Of a stretch of DNA of 64,000 bases, positions 40,584-49,552 are shown piece by piece. The stretch covers positions 1 to 64,000 of the forward strand of contig NZ_JAUQOP010000030.1 of NCBI RefSeq assembly GCF_030580855.1, written 5' to 3'. The notes under the pieces were generated by a model, which made no database searches, was not told the DNA's origin, and worked only from the letters and a program-made list of their open reading frames with translations. A program made the position numbers and the translations under genes. The stretch comes from Pseudomonas citrullilanati (GTDB lineage Bacteria > Pseudomonadota > Gammaproteobacteria > Pseudomonadales > Pseudomonadaceae). The first letter of the stretch is position 1; the number at the start of each line of letters is the position of its first letter.

Positions 40584-42143
40584 CTACGACTCTTCCGCCG
40601 GGCGGGTCGGCGTCGGTTCCACCGCTGGCGCGGCGGCCTGGCGCCGGTTTTCCTGGAACCAGTGCAAGGCGATCAGCACCAGGGTCGGCACGCCGAGCAG
40701 TGCGGTGATCAGGAAGAAGGTGTGGTAGCCGAACTTCTCCACCATGACCCCGGAGTAGCCACCGATCAGGCGCGGCAGCAGCAGCATGATCGAGCTGAGC
40801 AAGGCGTACTGGGTGGCGGAGAACTTCAGGTTGGTCAGGCTCGACAGGTAGGCGACGAACGCCGAGGTGGCCAGGCCGGAGCTGAAGTTGTCCAGGGAGA
40901 TGGTGAGGATCAGCATCTTCAGGTTGGCGCCCATGTCGGTGAGCATCAGGAACAGGATATTGGTGGCGGCCGAGGCCACGCCGCCGATGAACAGGATCGG
41001 CAGGATGCCGAAGCGCACGATCAGCAGGCCGCCCATGCCGGCGCCGACCAGGGTCATGATCAGGCCGAAGATCTTGCTGACGCTGGCGATCTGGTCCTTG
41101 GTGAAGCCCTGGTCGATGTAGAACACGTTGGCCATGACCCCCATGACCGTGTCGGACATCCGGTAGGTGGCGATCAAGCCCAGCAGCAACAGCGCCTGCC
41201 AGCGGTAGCGCAGGATGAAGTCGTTGACCGGCGTGAGCACCGGCGCCAGGCCGCGACGGCCCATGGCCGACAGGCACAGGGAGGTCAGGATGATATAGAG
41301 GATGGCCCGCAGGAAGGCGCGGTCTTCCAGCAGCAGGTCGAGCAGGCTGACGCCTTCGAACAATACGCTGGCGAAGTCGGTGTTGTAGAGCTGGGTGAAC
41401 ATCGCCGGCACCGACACCAGCAAGATGATCAGCACGAACACCGAAGCCAGCTGGTGGGCGAAGGTGTAGCGCCCGGCTTGCAGCTGGGTGCGCAGCGGCA
41501 CTGGCGGCTCGCGCATGAACAGCGAGGTTAGCAGCGCGGGGACCATCAGCACGCCGAACAGCAGGTAGGTGCCGGCCCAGGCCGAGTGCTTGTAGCTGAA
41601 ACCGGTGGAGCCGAACCCTTCGGCGAAGAACAACGCGCCGGCGGTGGCCAGCAGCGCGGCGACGCGATAGCCGGACATGTAGCTGGCGGCGAGCGCCGCC
41701 TGGCGGGTGTCGTCGGCGATCTCCAGGCGATACGCGTCGACGGCGATGTCCTGGGTGGCCGAGGCAAAGGCGACCAGCACCGCGATCGCGATCAACCACG
41801 ACAGGTGTTTTTGTGGATCACAGAAGCCCATGCCCACCAGGCCGAGGATCACCAGCGCCTGGGAGAGCACCAGCCAGGAACGACGACGCCCGAGCTTGCC
41901 CAACAGCGGCAGGCGCCATTGGTCGAGCAGTGGCGACCAGACCCATTTGAAGGCGTACGCCAGGCCGATCAGGCTCGCGTAGCCGATGGTTTCGCGGGCC
42001 ACGCCGGCCTCGCGCAACCAGACCGAAAGCGTGGAGAACACCAGCATGTACGGCAAGCCGGCAGCGAAGCCAAGCAGCAACAGCACGAGCGTCGAGGGAC
42101 TGGCATAGGCGGCGAGGGCGGCGCGCCAGGTTTTACGGGGCAT
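40584..42143 (-). CDS. ampG: AmpG-type muropeptide permease
   Basis: This 519-residue major facilitator protein imports GlcNAc-anhydroMurNAc muropeptides for cell-wall recycling, which also signals beta-lactamase induction. About fourteen hydrophobic helices are visible. AmpG hallmarks are GFAAGLPYMLVFSTLSVWLREAGV near residues 22-45, VWSPLLDQWRLPLLGKLGRRRSWL and ATQDIAVDAYRLEI. P. aeruginosa has two such permeases (AmpG and AmpP); which one this is cannot be decided here. It is transcribed with proS in the same direction but separated by 128 bases. Confidence 0.85.
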   Translation of the reverse strand: MPRKTWRAALAAYASPSTLVLLLLGFAAGLPYMLVFSTLSVWLREAGVARETIGYASLIGLAYAFKWVWSPLLDQWRLPLLGKLGRRRSWLVLSQALVILGLVGMGFCDPQKHLSWLIAIAVLVAFASATQDIAVDAYRLEIADDTRQAALAASYMSGYRVAALLATAGALFFAEGFGSTGFSYKHSAWAGTYLLFGVLMVPALLTSLFMREPPVPLRTQLQAGRYTFAHQLASVFVLIILLVSVPAMFTQLYNTDFASVLFEGVSLLDLLLEDRAFLRAILYIILTSLCLSAMGRRGLAPVLTPVNDFILRYRWQALLLLGLIATYRMSDTVMGVMANVFYIDQGFTKDQIASVSKIFGLIMTLVGAGMGGLLIVRFGILPILFIGGVASAATNILFLMLTDMGANLKMLILTISLDNFSSGLATSAFVAYLSSLTNLKFSATQYALLSSIMLLLPRLIGGYSGVMVEKFGYHTFFLITALLGVPTLVLIALHWFQENRRQAAAPAVEPTPTRPAEES

Positions 42144-42187
42144 GGGCTGGAGTCTGCCTCAAAAATTGCGAAAACAAAGCGCGCACT

Positions 42188-42541
42188 CTAACCGCTGTGC
42201 TCTACCGGGCGCCAGCCATGACGCTGAATATCAACACGATTATTCAGGACACTGATCCCTTCCGTGCGCAGGCGTGCGCGTTGTTCATCCCCCGACGGGC
42301 TGCCCACCGGCAGGCTGATCCGACCGCCGGCGCCGAGCACCCGGTGCCACGGCAGCTTGGTGTCGTCCGGCAACTGGCTGAGGGCGCGCCCGACCCAGCG
42401 CGCCGCGCGGCCCAGGCCGGCCATTTCGGCCAGTTGGCCATAGGTGACCACTTTGCCGGACGGTACTTGGGCCAGGGTCAGGTAGAGGGTGGTGCGGCGA
42501 ATCTGGGCGGCGTTCTCGGGAGCCGCTGGCGTATCGGTCAC
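42188..42541 (-). CDS. Alkyltransferase-like protein (Atl)
   Basis: This 117-residue protein has the MGMT C-terminal fold (VPSGKVVTYGQLAEMAGLGRAARWVGRALSQLP), but the active-site PCHRV is changed to PWHRV (about residues 64-68). Trp replaces the methyl-accepting Cys, the defining mark of alkyltransferase-like proteins. They bind O6-alkylguanine without repairing it and hand it to nucleotide-excision repair. Initiation appears to be at GTG 42541. No neighbouring gene belongs to that pathway. Confidence 0.92.
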   Translation of the reverse strand: MTDTPAAPENAAQIRRTTLYLTLAQVPSGKVVTYGQLAEMAGLGRAARWVGRALSQLPDDTKLPWHRVLGAGGRISLPVGSPSGDEQRARLRTEGISVLNNRVDIQRHGWRPVEHSG

Positions 42542-42702
42542 GGGTGGGATTCCTGATGATGTAGTGCCCGCCTGTAGATTAATTCCTACAAGGCCGATTG
42601 AGAAATGAACTCATTCGAAATACTCGGGTCAGTCGTTGCTGAGGTGTCGTCCTGGGGGATAATGCCGCCTTTTCACCGCAGACTTGAGCTCTTTATACGC
42701 TT

Positions 42703-43710
42703 ATGTTGTCAAGAACCCTGCTATGCCTAGCTGTTACCAGCGCCTCCATGCCCTTGCTTGCCGACACCGTCTGGTTGAAGAACGGCGACAAGCTCAGCGG
42801 CAAGATCACCGTTTTCGATGGCGGCAAGTTGCTGATCCAGACCGATTACGCCGGGGCGGTTCCCATCGATTGGAAACAGGTCAAGACCCTGGAGAGCGAC
42901 CAGCAGTTGCTGGTCAAACAGGACGCCTACACCGGCGAGAAAGCCAAGGCGTTGCACGCGGCCGAAGATGGCAAGGTGACGCTGGCCAACGGCGAGGCGC
43001 CCAAGACCGTCGAGCTGGCCAGTATCCAGCAGATCCTCAAGCCCAAGCCGGTGGTCGAGGACCTCGTGTGGAAGGGCAATATCGATGCCGCGCTGGATTA
43101 CAAACGCGCGGAAAACGATACCGACGACTACGACATCGACTTCAAGACCTCGGCACGCCACGGCAGGTGGCGGCATAACGCCGAAGGCGAATACAACCGT
43201 GAATTCCAGGACGACGTGGTGTCGACCGACAACTGGCGCCTGGAATACTCCCTCGACCGGTTCCTGACGGACAAGTGGTTCTGGCAGGGCCGGCTCAACT
43301 ACAAGCGCGACAAGGTCGAAGACCTGGCCCGCCAGCGCGTGGTCGGCACCGGCCCGGGCTACCAGTTCTGGGACGACGAACTGGGGGCGTTCTCGCTGGG
43401 CTCGCTGCTCAACCGCACGGACTACGAGTATCGGGATGGCGGCAAGGACAACTTCTATTCCGTGGCCATGAAGTGGGACTACAACCGCTACCTGATCGGC
43501 AAGCGCGTGGAGTTCTTCACCAATGGCGAAGTGGGCAAGCCTTTGTCCGGCGTGGCCGAGTACGCCTACGACGCGGAGATGGGCCTGCGCTACAAGGTCA
43601 CCGACTGGGCGTCGCTCAACCTCAAGGCCGAGAAGGATGTCATCGAAGGGACCGAGGACAGCGACCTGAGCAAGACGCGGTATACGGCCGGGTTTGGCGT
43701 GACCTGGTAA
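42703..43710 (+). CDS. DUF481 family outer-membrane protein
   Basis: This 335-residue exported protein has a signal peptide (LSRTLLCLAVTSASMPLLA) and an SH3-like N-terminal region (DTVWLKNGDKLSGKITVFDGGKLLIQTDYAG). The DUF481 part starts near residue 125 with amphipathic strands (NAEGEYNREFQDDVV, WFWQGRLNYKRDKVEDLA, AEYAYDAEMGLRYKVTDW) and ends in a C-terminal aromatic (Trp), as in outer-membrane barrels such as E. coli YdiY. No enzymatic role is known for the family. Confidence 0.85.
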   Translation: MLSRTLLCLAVTSASMPLLADTVWLKNGDKLSGKITVFDGGKLLIQTDYAGAVPIDWKQVKTLESDQQLLVKQDAYTGEKAKALHAAEDGKVTLANGEAPKTVELASIQQILKPKPVVEDLVWKGNIDAALDYKRAENDTDDYDIDFKTSARHGRWRHNAEGEYNREFQDDVVSTDNWRLEYSLDRFLTDKWFWQGRLNYKRDKVEDLARQRVVGTGPGYQFWDDELGAFSLGSLLNRTDYEYRDGGKDNFYSVAMKWDYNRYLIGKRVEFFTNGEVGKPLSGVAEYAYDAEMGLRYKVTDWASLNLKAEKDVIEGTEDSDLSKTRYTAGFGVTW

Positions 43711-43730
43711 GTCGTACCCCGAAACAAGCC

Positions 43731-43817
43731 GTGGGAGCGGGCTTGCTCGCGAAGGCGTCGGATCAGTCAGATGTACAGTGACTGGCACACCGCTTTCGCG
43801 AGCAAGCCCGCTCCCAC
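43731..43817. repeat. REP doublet, family B
   Basis: GTGGGAGCGGGCTTGCTCGCG and its inverted CGCGAGCAAGCCCGCTCCCAC lie between the DUF481 gene and the cold-shock gene. Confidence 0.85.
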
Positions 43818-43849
43818 CTTTTTTTGTGCCGGTAAAAACACCCAGGCAC

Positions 43850-43883
43850 AAAAAAGCCCCGCTTTTGAGGGCGGGGCCTTTTA
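43850..43883 (-). terminator. Terminator of the cold-shock gene
   Basis: On the minus strand GGCCCCGC pairs with GCGGGGCT, followed by a run of T. It lies 17 bases beyond the csp stop codon. Confidence 0.88.
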
Positions 43884-43899
43884 CTAAAGCAAGGACAAG

Positions 43900-44109
43900 T
43901 TAGATAACTTGTACTTCTTCAGCTTGCATGCCTTTCTGACCGCGGGTAGCGATGAAAGAAACCTGTTGGCCTTCTTTCAGGCTTTTGAAGCCGTCGGATT
44001 GGATAGCTTTGAAGTGAACGAACAGATCGTCACCGGATTGTGGAGTGATGAAGCCGAAGCCTTTTTCATCGTTGAACCACTTAACGGTACCGGTTTGGCG
44101 ATTAGACAT
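43900..44109 (-). CDS. CspA-family cold-shock protein
   Basis: This 69-residue protein has a complete cold-shock domain with RNP1 (KGFGFITP) and RNP2 (LFVHF) RNA-binding motifs, so it binds single-stranded RNA and DNA and melts mRNA structure. AAGGAG lies at the correct distance on the minus strand. The 353-base gap upstream should contain its long 5' leader. Several CspA paralogues exist in pseudomonads; which one this is cannot be said. Confidence 0.95.
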   Translation of the reverse strand: MSNRQTGTVKWFNDEKGFGFITPQSGDDLFVHFKAIQSDGFKSLKEGQQVSFIATRGQKGMQAEEVQVI

Positions 44110-44462
44110 GGTGTAACTCCTTGAACAAAGATAACTGCGACTCAGGAAGAACCCTGGCCGAGACTGAGTGCAAAGAGCAGGAAAAATTCTTGTAGATGGT
44201 TGGATCGAAATTCAACATATCGTGTAGAGATTCTCAGTGACACAAGCAACACAGTGACGCCACCTTAACCCTTTTTCCGGAACGTGCCAATGGTCTTTGC
44301 GAAGGTTTCTCGGTTTTGGTGACTGACGGCGGCGGCAGTGGGCGCCAGGCCCCGTAAATCGCGGCGGATCGGCGAGATTTGCGTCCCGTGCTTTGAACCC
44401 GGCCCCGTGCCCCGGTAAGATGCCGGACGTCTTTTTTCCACCTCGCTATTCAGGAACCCGCC
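44110..44462. other. Csp leader and divergent csp/dcd promoter region
   Basis: No gene is seen in these 353 bases. The csp-proximal part (about 44110-44270) is A+T-rich and probably holds the csp promoter and an untranslated leader, which for cold-shock genes is often long and structured. The dcd-proximal half is G+C-rich. I cannot pin down a cold box by eye. Confidence 0.5.
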
Positions 44463-45029
44463 ATGAGCATCAAATCGGACAAGTGGATTCGCCGCATGGC
44501 GCAAGAGCACGGCATGATCGAGCCCTTCGTCGAGCGCCAGATGCGTGGCGAAGGCGCCGACCGGCTGATTTCCTTCGGCGTCTCCAGCTACGGCTACGAC
44601 GTGCGCTGCGCCGACGAATTCAAGGTGTTCACCAACATCAATTCGGCCACCGTCGATCCGAAGAACTTCGACGAGAAGAGCTTCGTCGACGTCAAGAGCG
44701 ACGTCTGCATCATCCCGCCGAACTCGTTCGCCCTGGCCCGTACCGTCGAATATTTCCGCATCCCGCGCAACGTCCTGACCATCTGCCTGGGCAAGAGCAC
44801 CTACGCCCGCTGCGGCATCATCGTCAACGTCACGCCGCTGGAACCGGAGTGGGAGGGCCACGTGACCCTGGAGTTCTCCAACACCACGACCCTGCCGGCC
44901 AAGATCTACGCCAACGAGGGCGTGGCGCAGATGCTGTTCCTCGAATCCGATGAAGAGTGCGAAGTGTCCTACAAGGATCGGGGCGGCAAGTACCAGGGCC
45001 AGCGTGGCGTGACACTGCCGCGGACCTGA
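44463..45029 (+). CDS. dcd: dCTP deaminase
   Basis: This 188-residue enzyme deaminates dCTP to dUTP, feeding dTMP synthesis. Family motifs are FGVSSYGYDVRCADEFKVF, PPNSFALARTVEYFRIPRNVL, GKSTYARCGIIVNVTPLEPEWEGHVTLEFSNTT with the catalytic Glu at the E-F-S strand, and the C-terminal KYQGQRGVTLPR. Complete length. A terminator follows at 45057. Confidence 0.97.
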   Translation: MSIKSDKWIRRMAQEHGMIEPFVERQMRGEGADRLISFGVSSYGYDVRCADEFKVFTNINSATVDPKNFDEKSFVDVKSDVCIIPPNSFALARTVEYFRIPRNVLTICLGKSTYARCGIIVNVTPLEPEWEGHVTLEFSNTTTLPAKIYANEGVAQMLFLESDEECEVSYKDRGGKYQGQRGVTLPRT

Positions 45030-45056
45030 TTCTGACGAACAGTGGGAATTCCTGGG

Positions 45057-45096
45057 CGGGCAGGCACTCTATTGGGTGTACTGCCCGTTTTTTTTT
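45057..45096 (+). terminator. Terminator after dcd
   Basis: CGGGCAG (45057-45063) pairs with CTGCCCG (45081-45087), followed by nine T residues. Confidence 0.88.
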
Positions 45097-45133
45097 GCGT
45101 CAGCGCAGCGGGCCTTCGCTCAGGAGTTGCTCT

Positions 45134-45340
45134 ATGAAGATCGATCCGCGAATCAGTGCCGAACTGGCAAGGCTTGAGCCCAATCAGATTGGTGTCATGG
45201 CCTGGTCACTGCTGGCCCATCCTGTCGAAGCGGCAGGTGGCATCCCCGGCCAGCCTGATCCCGATACTCCCAACGAACAGCCCACCGAGCCCGGCGAGCC
45301 TACCCTGCCGGACGAGCCGCCACCCGCGCCAGTTGCCTGA
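45134..45340 (+). CDS. Small Pro-rich protein of unknown function
   Basis: This 68-residue protein has an ordered N-terminal half (DPRISAELARLEPNQIGVMAWSLLAH) and a low-complexity acidic, Pro-rich tail (PDPDTPNEQPTEPGEPTL). CAGGAG at 45121-45126 gives a good ribosome-binding site, eight bases ahead of ATG 45134. It lies between two hairpins and convergent to pdeM, so it is probably monocistronic. No family is recognised. Confidence 0.55.
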   Translation: MKIDPRISAELARLEPNQIGVMAWSLLAHPVEAAGGIPGQPDPDTPNEQPTEPGEPTLPDEPPPAPVA

Positions 45341-45345
45341 TCACG

Positions 45346-45373
45346 GTATGGCCCGTCAATTGACGGGCCATAC
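45346..45373. terminator. Perfect 28-base palindrome at the pdeM stop
   Basis: GTATGGCCCGTCAA (45346-45359) is exactly complementary to TTGACGGGCCATAC (45360-45373). It contains the pdeM stop codon and ends six bases after the Pro-rich gene, so it can fold in both convergent transcripts. It lacks a T run, so it may block or stabilise rather than terminate. Confidence 0.55.
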
Positions 45374-46012
45374 TTCGTTATCGCCAATGACGAAGATCCT
45401 GCAGTCGTTGTCCTGTTCGACCCGATAGCCCCCCGTGAATGCGCCGAAGGCGGGCAGCAGGCTGATGTCGCTGCCCAGCCGGAAGCAGGCCAGGCGCAGG
45501 CGTTGCCGGCCCTTGCCGCTCAAGTGATAGACCGGGTGCACATGCCCGGCCAGGACGTGCCGGCTAGGGTGGGGGTCCGGTTCGTGCTGCACGGCGAACG
45601 GGCCCAGCAGCAAAGGTTCCGGCACCACGCGAATGTTCAGCGCCGCGGGCGGGTCGCCGGCACGCTTGTCGTGGTTGCCACGGATCAGCGTCATTGCCAG
45701 GTGCGGATGCCTGGCGCGCCAGTCGGCCAGGGCGTTCAGGGTGCCTGGCGCATGGGAGCCCGGACCGTGGAGGAAGTCCCCGAGGAAGATCAGTTGCCGG
45801 CACGGCAGGCGCGCCAGCAGCCCATCCAAAACCTCGATGTTGCTGGCGGTGGTGCCGTGGGGCACCGGTTGGCCGAGGCTGCGGTAGGCGGCGGCCTTGC
45901 CGAAATGCACGTCGGCCACCATCAGGGTTTCCTGGGCGGGCCAGTAGAGGGCTTTTTCCGGCAGCAGCCAGAGTTCCTCCCCGGCCAGGTTGACGGGATA
46001 GGCCGCGGGCAT
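45356..46012 (-). CDS. pdeM: Ligase-associated DNA-repair endonuclease PdeM
   Basis: This 218-residue calcineurin-like phosphoesterase has metal-binding motifs VADVHFGKAAAYRS (about 32-45), FLGDFLHG, IRGNHDKR and HVLAGHVHPVYHL in order. PdeM proteins accompany an ATP-dependent DNA ligase, a metallo-beta-lactamase exonuclease and an Lhr-type helicase in a bacterial DNA-damage module. Its start overlaps the helicase stop (TGATG). The ligase and exonuclease lie about 5 kb away beyond the aot operon. Confidence 0.9.
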   Translation of the reverse strand: MPAAYPVNLAGEELWLLPEKALYWPAQETLMVADVHFGKAAAYRSLGQPVPHGTTASNIEVLDGLLARLPCRQLIFLGDFLHGPGSHAPGTLNALADWRARHPHLAMTLIRGNHDKRAGDPPAALNIRVVPEPLLLGPFAVQHEPDPHPSRHVLAGHVHPVYHLSGKGRQRLRLACFRLGSDISLLPAFGAFTGGYRVEQDNDCRIFVIGDNEVWPVN

Positions 46013-48498
46013 CAGGCGTCACCGCGATCGGCGGTTTTTTCCAGCTCGTTCACCATCCGGCGGATGCGATCGGCGAGCTTTTCCGAACTCATGCTTTCCC
46101 GGAATCGCTCCACCAACAGCGGGAAACCGAGCGGGGTGGGGCGCTTGATGACATGCAGGTCCAGCGTCAAGGCGTTGAGGCGTTCCAAGGTCTGCTCCAG
46201 TCGACGGATATCCAATTCTTCACGCAAGACTTCTTCCCCGGCCTGGGCCAGCAGCAGGTTGTCGGCGTCGTACTGCTTGAACACCTGGAAGAACAGGCCG
46301 CTGGAGGCCTGGACTTGGCGGGTGCTCTTGGGCGCGCCGGGGTAACCGGCGAATACCAGCCCGGCGATCCGGGCGATTTCACGAAAGCGGCGCAGGGCCA
46401 GTTCGCCGGCATTCAGGCTGGCGAGTACGTCCGCCAGCAGGTGCTCGGTGCTTAGCAGCCCGGGCGTCAGGTAGGTTGACCAGTCCACTGGCGTGGCGCT
46501 GAGCAGTTCCAGGCCGTAGTCGTTGACGGCGATGGAGAACGTCACCGGCTGTTGCCGGCTGACGCGCCAGGCCAGCAGGCTTGCCAACCCCAGATGGACC
46601 TGGCGCCCGGCGAACGGGTAGAGGAACAGGTGCCAGCCCTCCCGGGACTTGAGCGCCTCGGCCAGCAGCGAACCCTGGGTGGGCAAGCCGGACCAGCGCT
46701 GTTGCGTCAACAGCAACGGTTTGACGGCGTGCATCTCCGGGCCTTCGAAACGGCCTTGCGCCGCTTCGCTCAGGCGGGCCACGACCGCGGCGGCCAGTTC
46801 GCTGGAGAGGGGCATTCGCCCGCCGTTCCAGCGCGGCACCGCGGCTTTTTTCGCCTGGCTGCGGCGGACGTAGGCGGTCATGTCTTCGACGCGGACCAGC
46901 TCCAGCAGGCGCCCGGCGAACAGGAAGCCGTCCCCCGGCCGCAGGCGGGCGATGAAACCTTCCTCCACGCTGCCCAGGGTCTTGCCGCCACCGCCCTTGC
47001 TCCAGAATTTCAACTGCAGGCTGGCGTCGCTGACGATGGTGCCGATGCTCATGCGATGACGGCGGGCCAGGCGGGCGTCGGGTACCCGCCAGATGCCGTG
47101 CTCGTCCGGTTCGACCCGACGGTAATCGGGGTAGGCGGTCAATGACAGGCCGCCGTGGCGCACGAAGGCCAGCGCCCAGGCCCATTCGGCCGGGTTCAGG
47201 TCGCGATAGGCCCAGGCGCCGCGCACCTCGTCGAACAACGCCTCGGGCACGAAGCCGCCCCCCAGCGCCATGCTGACCAAATGTTGCACCAGCACGTCCA
47301 GCGGCTTGTGGGGGGATTCGCGCGGCTCGATGCGCCGTTGGGCCACAGCGTCCTGGGCGGCCGCCGCCTCGATCAATTCCAGGCTGTGGGTCGGCACCAG
47401 GGTTATTCGCGAGGTTCGTCCCGGCGCATGGCCGGATCGCCCGGCCCGTTGCATCAGCCGGGCTACGCCTTTGGCCGAGCCAATCTGCAGCACCCGTTCC
47501 ACCGGCAGGAAATCCACCCCCAGGTCGAGGCTGGAGGTGCAGACCACCGCCTTGAACTGGCCGTCCTTCAATGCGCGCTCCACCCAATCGCGGGTATCGC
47601 GCGACAACGAGCTGTGATGCAGGGCGATCAGGCCGGCCCAGTCGGGCCTGGCTTCGAGAATGGCCTGGTACCAGATTTCCGATTGGGCACGGGTGTTGGT
47701 AAAGACCAGGCAACTGCGGCTGGCGTCGATCTGCGCCACCACCTGGGGCAGCATTTTCAGGCCGATGTGTCCGGCCCAGGGAAAGCGTTCGAGGGCCGGG
47801 GGCAGCAAGGTGTCGACCTGCAACGCCTTGCTGTCGGCGCCTTGCACGCTGATCCCGTTGCCCTGGGGGATCAACACGTGTCCGGCATGGTCCTGGTTGC
47901 CCAGCGTGGCGGACACGCCCCAGACGATGAGGTCCGGATTCCAGTGGCGCAGGCGGGCCAAGGCCAACTGCAACTGCACGCCACGCTTGTTGCCGATCAA
48001 TTCGTGCCATTCATCCACCACCACCATGCGCAGCGTCGAGGTGGCCACGTGGGCATCGGCGCGGGCGAGCATCAGTGTCAGGCTTTCCGGCGTGGTGATC
48101 AGCGCAGTGGGCAGGCGCCGGCCTTGGCGGGCCCGTTCGCTGGCGCTGGTGTCGCCGGTCCGCAGGCCGACGCTCCAGGGCAGTTGCAAGTCTGCCAGCG
48201 GCGCTTCGAGGGCTTTGCCGGTGTCGGCGGCCAGGGCCCGCATCGGCGTGATCCACAGCACCGTCAGCGGTTCGGCCGGCGGCTTGCGCTTGCGCGGCTT
48301 GTCGGGTGGCGGCGCCGGGCGGGCGAAGCGGTTGAGGGCGGCAAACCAGACGGCGTAGGTCTTGCCGGCGCCGGTGCTGGCGTGGAGCAACCCGGACTCG
48401 CCTCGCTTGACGGCGGCCCACACCTGTTTCTGAAAGGCGAACGGCTTCCAGCCGCGGGCATCGAACCACTGTTTCGCGAAGTTATTGGTTGTCGCCAT
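46012..48498 (-). CDS. Ligase-associated DEXH-box helicase (Lhr-like)
   Basis: This 828-residue helicase has Walker A in HASTGAGKTYAVW (about 36-48), motif Ia near LWITPMRALAADTG, the DEWH motif II in VVDEWHEL, and motif VI in RLMQRAGRSGH (about 397-407). A long C-terminal region (from about 450) matches the Lhr-core type of the DNA-damage module. ATG 48498 is chosen; the longer in-frame start adds no domain. It is translationally coupled to pdeM. Its substrate is not known from sequence. Confidence 0.92.
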   Translation of the reverse strand: MATTNNFAKQWFDARGWKPFAFQKQVWAAVKRGESGLLHASTGAGKTYAVWFAALNRFARPAPPPDKPRKRKPPAEPLTVLWITPMRALAADTGKALEAPLADLQLPWSVGLRTGDTSASERARQGRRLPTALITTPESLTLMLARADAHVATSTLRMVVVDEWHELIGNKRGVQLQLALARLRHWNPDLIVWGVSATLGNQDHAGHVLIPQGNGISVQGADSKALQVDTLLPPALERFPWAGHIGLKMLPQVVAQIDASRSCLVFTNTRAQSEIWYQAILEARPDWAGLIALHHSSLSRDTRDWVERALKDGQFKAVVCTSSLDLGVDFLPVERVLQIGSAKGVARLMQRAGRSGHAPGRTSRITLVPTHSLELIEAAAAQDAVAQRRIEPRESPHKPLDVLVQHLVSMALGGGFVPEALFDEVRGAWAYRDLNPAEWAWALAFVRHGGLSLTAYPDYRRVEPDEHGIWRVPDARLARRHRMSIGTIVSDASLQLKFWSKGGGGKTLGSVEEGFIARLRPGDGFLFAGRLLELVRVEDMTAYVRRSQAKKAAVPRWNGGRMPLSSELAAAVVARLSEAAQGRFEGPEMHAVKPLLLTQQRWSGLPTQGSLLAEALKSREGWHLFLYPFAGRQVHLGLASLLAWRVSRQQPVTFSIAVNDYGLELLSATPVDWSTYLTPGLLSTEHLLADVLASLNAGELALRRFREIARIAGLVFAGYPGAPKSTRQVQASSGLFFQVFKQYDADNLLLAQAGEEVLREELDIRRLEQTLERLNALTLDLHVIKRPTPLGFPLLVERFRESMSSEKLADRIRRMVNELEKTADRGDA

Positions 48499-48608
48499 GC
48501 CTGCCGTGTGCGCCCCTGAACGTCTTCTTTCAGTGACCACGGCGGGATGGGAAAGGTTTTATCAAGTGATTGGCGGGCGACGCTACGGTTGATCGCCGGG
48601 CAACAACC

Positions 48609-48738
48609 TGTGGCGAGGGGATTTATCCCCGCTGGGCTGCGAAGCAGCCCTCGGTTGACCACTTCGGAGCATCCGGCAGATTAGCCCCAATCCCTTGGGG
48701 CTGATTCGCAGCCAGCGGGGATAAATCCCCTCGCCACA
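48609..48738. repeat. REPIN, family A
   Basis: Inverted TGTGGCGAGGGGATTTATCC / GGATAAATCCCCTCGCCACA arms with GCTGCGAAGCAGC inside the left half lie between the aot operon end and the helicase gene. Confidence 0.85.
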
Positions 48739-48774
48739 AAATGAATACCTGGCCCTTCTTTCAGATGCCCGAAT

Positions 48775-49539
48775 CTATTTCAGGTTGCCACTGAGAAACT
48801 GCTTGAGCCGTTCGCTGGTGGGATTGCCCAGCACGTCTTCCGGCGCGCCTTCTTCCTCCACCAGGCCCTGGTGCAGGAACAGCACCTGGTTGGAAACCTT
48901 GCGGGCGAAGCTCATTTCGTGAGTCACCATGATCATGGTCCGGCCTTCCTCGGCCAGGCCCTGGATCACCTTCAGGACTTCACCCACCAGCTCCGGGTCG
49001 AGGGCCGAGGTCGGTTCGTCGAACAGCATGACCTCCGGCTCCATCGCCAGGGCGCGGGCGATGGCCACGCGCTGTTGCTGGCCGCCGGAGAGGAACGCCG
49101 GGTATTGCTCGGCGACCCGCGCGGGCAGGCCGACCTTGTCCAGGTAGCGACGGGCACGGGCCTCGGCTTCCTGCCGATCAACCCCCAGCACCCGGCGTGG
49201 CGCCATGGTGATGTTCTCCAGCACGGTCATGTGGCTCCACAGGTTGAAGTGCTGGAACACCATGGCCAGGCGGGTGCGGATGCGTTGCAGTTCACCCGCG
49301 TCGGCCACGTGCATGCCGTGGCGGTCCTTGATCATCTGGATCGCCTGGCCGTCCAGGCTCATGGCGCCGTCGTTGGGCTGTTCCAGGAAGTTGATGCAGC
49401 GCAGGAAGGTGCTCTTGCCCGAGCCGCTGGCGCCGATCAGGCTGATGACGTCGCCGGTCTTGGCCTTGAGCGAAACACCTTTGAGCACCTCGTGTTCGCC
49501 GTAGCTTTTGTGCAGGCCTTCGATGGTCAGTTTGTACAT
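48775..49539 (-). CDS. aotP: Arginine/ornithine ABC transporter ATPase
   Basis: This 254-residue ATPase powers the basic-amino-acid importer. It has Walker A GASGSGKSTFLRC (about 36-48), the Q loop, signature LSGGQQQRVAIARAL (about 154-168), Walker B VMLFDEPTSALDP and the H-loop VTHEM. The MYKLTIEGLHKSYGEHEVLKG start and HGMH insertion match HisP/AotP. It is the last gene of the operon. In PAO1 the regulator argR follows; here a REPIN and the Lhr-like helicase gene follow instead. Confidence 0.93.
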   Translation of the reverse strand: MYKLTIEGLHKSYGEHEVLKGVSLKAKTGDVISLIGASGSGKSTFLRCINFLEQPNDGAMSLDGQAIQMIKDRHGMHVADAGELQRIRTRLAMVFQHFNLWSHMTVLENITMAPRRVLGVDRQEAEARARRYLDKVGLPARVAEQYPAFLSGGQQQRVAIARALAMEPEVMLFDEPTSALDPELVGEVLKVIQGLAEEGRTMIMVTHEMSFARKVSNQVLFLHQGLVEEEGAPEDVLGNPTSERLKQFLSGNLK

Positions 49540-49552
49540 GGAACAGGCATCC

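Noticed and set aside
38737..40728. A 663-codon open frame on the plus strand across proS
   Set aside because: It is antisense to proS, with no recognisable domain and a biased composition.
42188..42541. O6-methylguanine-DNA methyltransferase
   Set aside because: The acceptor Cys is replaced by Trp, so repair by alkyl transfer is excluded.
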